Assembly (NCBI GenBank): GCA_024636105.1
Contig: JAGXHO010000086.1
Span: 1 to 6,392 of the forward strand
From: Trueperaceae bacterium
Lineage (GTDB): Bacteria; Deinococcota; Deinococci; Deinococcales; Trueperaceae
Direction of reading: 5' to 3'
Length of the DNA: 6,392 bases
The position numbers and the translations under genes are program-made. This document shows, one piece after another, positions 1 to 5,237 of the stretch (positions are counted from its first letter, which is position 1; every line of letters begins with the position of its first letter). The notes below the pieces were generated by a model. That model did no database searches. It saw only the letters and a program-made list of their open reading frames with translations, and was not told the DNA's origin.

Positions 1-20
1 GAGATGTGTATAAGAGACAG
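1..20. other. Nextera/Tn5 mosaic-end adaptor remnant (artefact)
   Basis: Bases 2-20 read agatgtgtataagagacag, which is exactly the 19-bp Tn5 mosaic end used in Nextera libraries. Base 1 is G, as in the Read 2 side adaptor (which reads ...CGG before the mosaic end) and unlike the Read 1 side (which has C); one base is weak support. Genomic sequence begins at about 21, where the permease frame on the minus strand resumes with conserved residues. These bases are library contamination at a contig end and should be trimmed. Translating them on the plus strand gives the artefact peptide MCIRDR. Confidence 0.97.
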
Positions 21-795
21 AGACCTGTTCGACGACGATGGTGCCGGTGAGCAACCCGCCCAGCTCGAGCGCCAGGAGCGGCAGCAGGCCGGGGAGGGCG
101 TTGGCGGCGACGTGGCGGGTCAAGCCGCGGGCGGCGACGCCCTTCGATCTCGCGGTGCGCACGTAGTCCGCGTTGAGCTCTTCGAGCAGGCGTGCGCGGG
201 TGAGGCGCGCGAGCTGCGCCGCGCGCGGGATCGCCAGCGTCACCGCCGGGAGGACGAGGTGCCAGAGGCGTACGCCGAGGTCGCCGGCGACGGGGTAGCC
301 GATGACCGGGAAGGCGCCGATCTGGACCGCGAAGATCAGGATGAGCAGGAAGCCGAACCAGAACTCGGGCAGCGACAGCCCGAAGGTGGTGAAGGCGAGG
401 ACGAAGGCGTCGGCCCGGCCTCCGGGGCGGCGTCCGGCCAGGAGGCCGAAGCCGACCCCGGCGACGACGGAGAGCGCGAACGCGAAACCGGCGAGCGCCA
501 CGGTGACCGGCACGCGGTCGCCGATCACCTGCAGCACCGACCGCCGCTCGCGGATCGAGTCGCCGAGGTCGCCGCGCAGCACGTCGCCCCACCAGGCGCC
601 GAACTGCACGGGGAGCGGGCGGTCGAGCCCCAGTTGGCGGCGCAGCTCGTCGACCTGGGTCGACGTGGCGTCGACGCCACCGAGGATTGCCGCCGCGTCG
701 CCCGGAAGGGCGCGCATCGCGACGAACACGAGCGAGAGCACCACCACCAGGGTGGCCAGGAGGCTGAGGAACTGGACGATCAGGGCGCGGGCCAC
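21..795 (-). CDS. ABC transporter permease, DppB/OppB type (C-terminus missing)
   Basis: This is an inner-membrane permease subunit of a dipeptide/oligopeptide/nickel-type ABC importer; it forms half of the translocation channel and docks an ATPase. About 258 codons are readable. TM1 lies at residues ~4-28 and is followed by the usual MRALPGD segment, then an LRRQLGLDRPLPVQ stretch and LRGDLGDSI, both typical of DppB. Hydrophobic spans follow near residues 98-120 and 130-158. The EAA cytoplasmic loop has DYVRTARSKG at 210-219. The last readable residues, VVEQV at 254-258, are where the family normally continues with F-x-x-P-G-x-G, so roughly the final 50 residues and last helix are lost to the adaptor. 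The GTG at 795 is the first start after an in-frame TAG at 810-808 and is needed to include TM1; its Shine-Dalgarno is poor. It lies 62 bases after the binding-protein gene. The substrate cannot be named from this sequence. Confidence 0.93.
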
Positions 796-812
796 GGTGC
801 TCGCAGACTACG

Positions 813-844
813 GCCCCCCGGCGTCCGTCGAGACGTCGGGGGGC
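813..844 (-). repeat. GC-rich intercistronic hairpin between binding protein and permease
   Basis: The arms are gccccccggcgtc (813-825) and gacgtcggggggc (832-844). They pair over 13 positions around a 6-base loop. The only imperfection is 821/836, a G-U pair in plus-strand RNA and a C-A mismatch in the minus-strand transcript. No T-run follows on either strand, so it does not look like a classic intrinsic terminator. Its position just after the binding-protein stop (TGA at 860-858) and just before the permease GTG suggests a 3'-end mRNA stabiliser or partial attenuator, as is known between malE and malF, giving more binding protein than permease. The structure is visible in the sequence; the role is inference. 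Confidence 0.6.
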
Positions 845-857
845 GATACGCCGACGG

Positions 858-2333
858 TCAGCGCGCGGTCACGGAGCGGAAGTCGTAGGTGTCGAGCAGC
901 GGCGTCACCCAGAAGCCCTCGACGGCGGCGACGCGCGCGTGCGTCGAGAGCGCGGTGCCGAGGAACACGAACGGCGCCTCGTCGTGGATGCGCGTGAGCG
1001 CCTGCGCGTAGAGCGACGCCCGGGTGGTGGCCTCGGTGGTCACCGCGGCGCGGTCGATCCAGCCGGCGACCTCCTCGTTGGCGTACCCGGAGTACGTGCG
1101 GTCGGCGTACCCGTAGCCGTTGAGCCGGCCGGTCGGGTCGAGCTTGCCGGTGTGGCCGATCACGGTCATGTCGTAGTCGCGATCGCCGCCGTACACCTCG
1201 CCCAACCAGACACCCCACTCGACGATCCGGATCTGGGCGTCGACGCCGACGTCGGCGAGCATGTCCTGGATGATCTGCCCGGCGGTGACGTGGACCTCGT
1301 AGGGCTGCGGCAGCGCCAGGTCGATCGTCCAGCCGTCGGGCACGCCGGCGGCGCGCAGCAGCGCGCGCGCCTGCTCGGGGTCGTAGCCGTAGGGCTGCAG
1401 GAAGTCGGGGAGCCACGGGCTGCCGGCCTCCATGAAGGTCGTCCCTTCGATGCCGCCGCCGTAGGCGACCTCGAGGATCAGGGCCGAGTCGATGGCCAGG
1501 TTGAGCGCGCGGCGGACGCGGGCGTCGGCGAGGTAGGGGCGCCGGTTGTTGAGGGTGGCGACCAGGACGGTGCCCGACGGGCCCTGCTCGAGCTGGAGGG
1601 CGGCGTCCGCGCGCACGACATCGAAGTCCGCCGGCGAGATCCCGAGCGCCAGGTCGAACTCGCCGGTGCGCAAGCCCTGGAGCTGCACCGCGCTGTCGTG
1701 GACGAAGCGGAGCGTCACGCCGTCGACCGCGGGCGCGCCCTGGAAGTAGTCGACGTTCGTGGTGAGCTCGAGGAAGGCGTCGCGCACCCACTGCGTGAAG
1801 ACGAAGGGACCCGTCCCCACCGGCTCGTTGCCGAAGTCGTGGCCGCTCGCGAGCTTCTCGGAGGGCAGGATGGCGCTCCAGCCGGAGGCGAGCGTGGCGA
1901 GCAGCGCCGGCGCCGGGGCGGAGAGGGTGAGCACGACCGTGCGGTCGTCGGGGGTGGCGACGTCGGCGATCATCGTGTACTCGTCGCGCTTGGGCGAGCC
2001 CTCGAGGGCGAGGCGCGCGAGCGAGGCGGCCACGTCGGCGGCGTCGAAGGTGGTGCCGTCGTGGAAGCGCACGCCCTCGCGCAGGGTGAAGGTCCAGGTG
2101 AGGCCGTCGAGGGAGGTCGTGTACGACTCGGCCAGCGACGGCACGATCGCGCCGTCGCGGGCGACCTCGACGAGCGTGTCGTAGATCGACTTCGCCGACT
2201 GGAAGGCCGACGTGGCCGACGTGACGTGCGGGTCGAGGGTGTCGGGCTGAGCGGTGGTCGCGACCGTGATGGTGCGCGCGGCGGCAGCGCCGACGAGCAG
2301 CAGGGTGAGGAGCAGGACGAGGGTTCTACGCAT
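858..2333 (-). CDS. ABC transporter substrate-binding protein, family 5 (SBP_bac_5; DppA/OppA-like)
   Basis: This is a 491-residue secreted binding protein that would capture peptide or a related solute outside the membrane and deliver it to the permease. A short signal peptide is clear: MRRT, a Leu/Val-rich core at residues 5-14, then GAAAA before R20, consistent with signal peptidase I cleavage near A18-A19. There is no lipobox cysteine, so it appears to be a periplasmic or soluble protein and not a lipoprotein. Family-5 landmarks are present in order: TAQPDTLDPH at 27-36, IYDTLVE at 50-56, LREGVRFHDGTTFDAADV at 84-101, GTGPF at 173-177, then a central domain with VRRALNLAIDS and a late YGYDPEQARALL segment. 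Length suits the family. ATG 2333 is supported by GGAGGAA six bases upstream and by the signal peptide starting there. It overlaps the upstream phosphodiesterase stop by 8 nt. Residues N-terminal to this Met in the same open frame are a frameshift artefact. The ligand is not predictable from this sequence alone. Confidence 0.95.
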   Translation of the reverse strand: MRRTLVLLLTLLLVGAAAARTITVATTAQPDTLDPHVTSATSAFQSAKSIYDTLVEVARDGAIVPSLAESYTTSLDGLTWTFTLREGVRFHDGTTFDAADVAASLARLALEGSPKRDEYTMIADVATPDDRTVVLTLSAPAPALLATLASGWSAILPSEKLASGHDFGNEPVGTGPFVFTQWVRDAFLELTTNVDYFQGAPAVDGVTLRFVHDSAVQLQGLRTGEFDLALGISPADFDVVRADAALQLEQGPSGTVLVATLNNRRPYLADARVRRALNLAIDSALILEVAYGGGIEGTTFMEAGSPWLPDFLQPYGYDPEQARALLRAAGVPDGWTIDLALPQPYEVHVTAGQIIQDMLADVGVDAQIRIVEWGVWLGEVYGGDRDYDMTVIGHTGKLDPTGRLNGYGYADRTYSGYANEEVAGWIDRAAVTTEATTRASLYAQALTRIHDEAPFVFLGTALSTHARVAAVEGFWVTPLLDTYDFRSVTAR

Positions 2334-3143
2334 GCGCTTCCTCCGTGGGGGTGGCGAGCCGCTCGATGGCGACCGCCCGAGGGCCGAGGGCGTGGACGAG
2401 GACGGCGCCGAGGGCGACGGGGCCGTTGGCGACGCGCGAGGGGGCGGCGAGGGGGAGGCGATCGCGGTAGGCGGCGACGAAGACGTCGGGATCGTAGCCC
2501 TGCATGCTGTCGGCCGGTCCGTCATGCCGACGTCGGTGACGTAGCCGGTGCCGCCGGGGAGGAGTCGGGCGTCGGACGTGGGGACGTGCGTGTGCGTGCC
2601 GAGCACCGCGACCGCGCGGCTGGCGACCGCGTAGCCGAACACCGCCTTCTCGGTGGCGCCGTCGCCGTGGAAGTCGACGAGGACCGCGTCGACGGCGTCG
2701 CCCCACCCCTGCACGACGGCCTCGAAGGCGTCGTACGGGTGGTCGGCGGCGGGAAGCGCGGAGCGGCTGGTCAGGTTCAGCACACCGTAGCGCACCCCGC
2801 CGCGCTCGACGACGCAGGCTCCCGTCCCTGGCGCGCGGGTGCCGTAGTTGTGTGGCCGCAGCACCCGCGGAAGCGCCAAGGTGGCCGCGGCCTCGGGGCC
2901 GTCCCACGAGTGATTGCCGCCGGTGAGGACGTCGGCGCCGGCGCTGAACAGGCGCTCGGCCGAACGGGGCGTCAGCCCGAGGCCGGTCGCGGGGCGTGGA
3001 CCGGTCACGTCGGCGTTCTCGCCGTTCACCACCACGAGCGTGGGGCGGTGGGTGGCGATCAGTGCAGGCAGGTGGCGTTCGAGGTAGGTCACCCCGAGGT
3101 CGCCAACGACGTCGCCCACGAAGAGGATGCGGTGCTCGTGCAT
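2326..3143 (-). CDS. ymdB: YmdB/TIGR00282-family metallophosphodiesterase, frameshifted near codon 208
   Basis: This belongs to the calcineurin-like family whose Bacillus member YmdB hydrolyses 2',3'-cyclic nucleotides with a di-metal centre in the cytoplasm. Expected ligands are all visible: D11 (GDVVG), E42 and N43 (NGEN), N77 and H78 (GGNHSWD), H159 (DFHGDGATEK), H184 and H186 (GTHTHVP). The conserved TDVGMT at 203-208 is reached in the original frame, but the GP that should follow appears only in another frame. Restoring one G in the coding strand (CC at 2519-2520 on plus would be CCC) joins T208 to GPADSMQGYDPDVF and 64 residues ending at TAG 2328-2326. This gives 272 residues, close to family length. 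Without the fix the frame runs through a Pro/Ser-rich nonsense stretch into the transporter gene. The change is either a sequencing or assembly error in a G-run or a recent mutation. The start is ATG 3143, with MHEHRILFVGD at the usual N-terminus. The family is clear; the substrate is inferred. Confidence 0.92.
2334..2344 (-). promoter_or_regulatory. Shine-Dalgarno site for the binding protein, inside the end of ymdB
   Basis: On the minus strand GGAGGAA stands six bases before ATG 2333, which is well-spaced and strong. It lies within the last codons of the phosphodiesterase gene (…EEAHA), whose stop TAG falls inside the ATGCGTAG overlap. This fixes the start of the binding protein and points to coupled translation of the two genes. 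Confidence 0.8.
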
Positions 3144-3390
3144 GTCCGTCCAGGCTACGCGGTCGAGCGCGAACCCGCGTCGTGTGGATTGCGCGCGGCG
3201 GCGACCAACCGAGGCCTCGCCGCGCACGGCGACCCGCAGGGTACGGAGGCGGGGTCAGGGGGAGGTCATGCGGCGGTCGGCGCTCGTCGTTGCGCGCGAA
3301 AGCGCGTCGATCGATGCACTCGAGGTCCGTGCGGGACGCGAACGGATGCTGCGTAAGGAAACCGTGAGAGGGCGCTTCCTACATTGCGGC
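3144..3390. promoter_or_regulatory. Divergent intergenic region between ymdB and the GGDEF-EAL gene
   Basis: These 247 bases must drive at least the leftward operon and probably the rightward gene. No canonical -35/-10 pair stands out. Two TANNNT boxes lie very close to the starts: TACATT at 3380-3385, five bases before ATG 3391, and TAGCCT on the minus strand at 3157-3152, eight bases before ATG 3143. That spacing matches the leaderless promoters described in Deinococcus, but no matching -35 was found. A hairpin CGCGC-GAAA-GCGCG lies at 3293-3306. GGAGGT at 3261-3266 precedes an in-frame ATG at 3268 by only two bases, leaving a longer rightward protein possible. Confidence 0.4.
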
Positions 3391-5172
3391 ATGCCGAAGG
3401 GATTGCGCGCGGTCGTCGTAGTGCTCGCTTGGTCGGGGGTCGGGTTCGGTTCCCTCCACGCCGACGCGGTCCTGGGCGCCTACACGGCCGTGCCGACCGC
3501 GATCGCCGTCGCCGTCACCGGCGGCGTGCTCGGGCTCCTGGGCGGGGTGCTCGCAGCGCTGGCGGCCGGTGCGTTCGGGCTCGTCCAGGCCGTCGAGTCC
3601 GGTGCCGGGCTGGCCGGGTACCGGACCGCCATCGCCGAAGGCGCGCTGCTCGCTCCCGCGGCGCTCCTGGCCGTGGGCATCGCGGCGGGCGCCTGGCGTC
3701 GCCTGCTGCGCCAGCTGCGCGTGCACCGCGCCGCGTCCGACCGTGCCAAGTTCGACGTGCTCACCGGGCTGCTGAACCGCGACGCCTTCGAGCGCCACCT
3801 CGAGCTTTGGACGCAGGACGCCGCACCGACGCGCAACTCCGCGTTCGCGGTGCTGTTCGTCGACCTCGACCGCTTCAAGTTCGTGAACGACACCTTCGGT
3901 CACGCCACCGGCGACCGGTTGCTGGTCGCCATCGCCGATGTGCTGCGCGAGAACGTCCGCGAGAACGACCTGGTTGCCCGCTTGGGCGGCGACGAGTTCG
4001 TGATCGCGCTGGGCGGCGTGAGGGACGCGGCCGCGGCCGGCGTGGTGGCGGGCAAGCTCTGCAAGCGCCTCAGCACGCCGTTCGAGATCGACGGCAAGTC
4101 GCTCAACGTGTCGGCTTCGGTCGGCATCGCGCTGTACCCGCGCGACGGCCACGACGTGCCGACCCTCACGAAGAGCGCCGACACCGCGATGTACGCGGTC
4201 AAGACCGGCGGCAAGAACAGCTTCACCTTCACCGACCACGCTATGCGCGATCGTCAAACGCGCCGCCTCGACCTCGAGCGGCAGCTTCGCTGCGCGTTGC
4301 AAGACCAAGAGCTCGAGGTCGTCTACCAGCCGCAGTTCGAGCTCGCGAGCGGGCGCCTGGTCGGGTTCGAGGCGCTCGTGCGTTGGGACAACCGCGAGCT
4401 GGGCGCGGTGTCGCCGAGCGAGTTCATCCCCATCGCCGAAGAGGCGGGCATGATCGTGCCGCTCGGCCACTGGGTCATGCGCGAGGCGTGCCACCAGATG
4501 CGTCAGTGGAGCGCGTTCGGCGTTCCCGGGCTGTCGATGGCGATCAACGTCTCGACGCTGCAGTTTCGCCAGCCCGGCTTCCTTCGGCAGGTGGACGAGG
4601 CGATCCGCGACGCGCGGGTGGGCCCCGAGGCCATCGAGCTCGAGGTGACCGAGAGCGTCCTGATCGACGAGTTCGAGCTCGCGGTCGCGACGCTGCGGCG
4701 GCTCGACCGCATGGGCGTGCGCACCGCGCTCGACGACTTCGGCACCGGCTACTCGTCGCTCGCGTACCTGCAGCGGCTGCCGATCCGCTCGCTCAAGATC
4801 GACCGCAGCTTCGTCGCGGGCCTGGTGCTCGGGCCCACCGGCGTCGCCGGAAGCGTGGTCCCGATCGTCGACGCGATCACCGCGATGGGGCGCACGCTCG
4901 GCAAGACGGTGGTGGCCGAGGGCGTCGAGACCGACGCGCAGGCGCGCTACCTTCACCGCATCGGCGTCCACCGGGCGCAGGGCTACCACTTCGCCAAGCC
5001 GATGACGGTGGCGCAGGCCGAACGCCTCCTGCGCCGAGAGGCCACGGCGGCCGTGCGTCCCGAGCCGCTGGCGCCCGTGGCCGGCGATCCGCGCGCGAGC
5101 GGTACGTGGATCGGGCCGGAACCGCGCGCCAACGCGATCGCGCCCGAAGCGGTCGTTCTCTTGACGGACTGA
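3391..5172 (+). CDS. Membrane-anchored GGDEF-EAL cyclic-di-GMP signalling protein
   Basis: From ATG 3391 this is 593 residues: a hydrophobic N-terminus of about three or four membrane spans (roughly residues 5-105), then GGDEF, then EAL. No PAS, GAF or other known sensor domain is seen. GGDEF is intact (RLGGDEF, motif 199-203) and carries a product-inhibition I-site, R190-E-N-D193, five residues before it, so diguanylate cyclase activity is expected. The EAL domain also keeps its catalytic signature: YQPQ, FEALVRW (EAL 327-329), NVS, EVTES, DDFGTGYSSL starting at 448, KIDRSFV, EGVET 510-514 and QGYHFAKP. Phosphodiesterase activity is therefore also plausible; in such hybrids one activity often dominates, and sequence cannot say which. 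A loose Ala/Pro-rich tail of ~45 residues follows the EAL domain. The start is uncertain: in-frame ATG 3268, ATG 3346 and GTG 3364 are alternatives. I prefer 3391 because it begins right at the first membrane segment and upstream codons (AGA, CTA, CAT) are atypical. Confidence 0.95.
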   Translation: MPKGLRAVVVVLAWSGVGFGSLHADAVLGAYTAVPTAIAVAVTGGVLGLLGGVLAALAAGAFGLVQAVESGAGLAGYRTAIAEGALLAPAALLAVGIAAGAWRRLLRQLRVHRAASDRAKFDVLTGLLNRDAFERHLELWTQDAAPTRNSAFAVLFVDLDRFKFVNDTFGHATGDRLLVAIADVLRENVRENDLVARLGGDEFVIALGGVRDAAAAGVVAGKLCKRLSTPFEIDGKSLNVSASVGIALYPRDGHDVPTLTKSADTAMYAVKTGGKNSFTFTDHAMRDRQTRRLDLERQLRCALQDQELEVVYQPQFELASGRLVGFEALVRWDNRELGAVSPSEFIPIAEEAGMIVPLGHWVMREACHQMRQWSAFGVPGLSMAINVSTLQFRQPGFLRQVDEAIRDARVGPEAIELEVTESVLIDEFELAVATLRRLDRMGVRTALDDFGTGYSSLAYLQRLPIRSLKIDRSFVAGLVLGPTGVAGSVVPIVDAITAMGRTLGKTVVAEGVETDAQARYLHRIGVHRAQGYHFAKPMTVAQAERLLRREATAAVRPEPLAPVAGDPRASGTWIGPEPRANAIAPEAVVLLTD

Positions 5173-5192
5173 ACGGCCGCCTCGGCTAGACT
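5161..5192 (+). promoter_or_regulatory. Possible sigma-70-type promoter for gnd
   Basis: TTGACG (5161-5166) matches the -35 consensus in five of six bases and overlaps the last codons of the upstream gene. TAGACT (5187-5192) is a fair -10. The 20-base spacer is longer than the usual 16-19, so one of the two elements may be fortuitous. Transcription would start near 5199 and give a leader of roughly 40 nt. Confidence 0.35.
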
Positions 5193-5193
5193 A

Positions 5194-5210
5194 GGGCGCC
5201 GCGGGCGCCC
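5194..5210 (+). repeat. Perfect 7-bp GC hairpin between the GGDEF-EAL gene and gnd
   Basis: GGGCGCC (5194-5200) and GGCGCCC (5204-5210) are exact reverse complements around a GCG loop. It lies 21 bases after the GGDEF-EAL stop and directly after the putative -10. The following bases, tcctggcc, contain no T-run, so a classic intrinsic terminator is not supported. It could form at the 5' end of the gnd transcript or partly terminate the upstream message; the sequence does not decide. Confidence 0.4.
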
Positions 5211-5227
5211 TCCTGGCCACGGCTTCC

Positions 5228-5232
5228 GGAGG
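5228..5232 (+). promoter_or_regulatory. Shine-Dalgarno site for gnd
   Basis: GGAGG stands five bases before ATG 5238. It is well-placed and decides the gnd start, giving a 14-residue Ser/Pro-rich extension before the IGLVGLAVMG nucleotide-binding motif. Confidence 0.8.
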
Positions 5233-5237
5233 TCCCG

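Noticed and set aside
813..844. Intrinsic terminator ending the binding-protein transcript
   Set aside because: The stem is strong but no T-run follows on the minus strand; listed only as a hairpin.
4..888. Long plus-strand open frame beginning MCIRDR
   Set aside because: It starts inside the Nextera adaptor and runs antisense to the permease; its composition is charged, low-complexity, out-of-frame high-GC text.
939..3356. 805-residue plus-strand open frame
   Set aside because: Antisense to the binding protein and phosphodiesterase, rich in R/G/E/V with no recognisable domain; a codon-bias shadow.
3144..3390. c-di-GMP riboswitch controlling the GGDEF-EAL gene
   Set aside because: I could not identify the conserved core elements of either known class, and only one short stem is seen.
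3379..4989. 536-residue minus-strand open frame
   Set aside because: Exactly antisense to the GGDEF-EAL coding region, which has unmistakable domain motifs; no independent start signal or domain.
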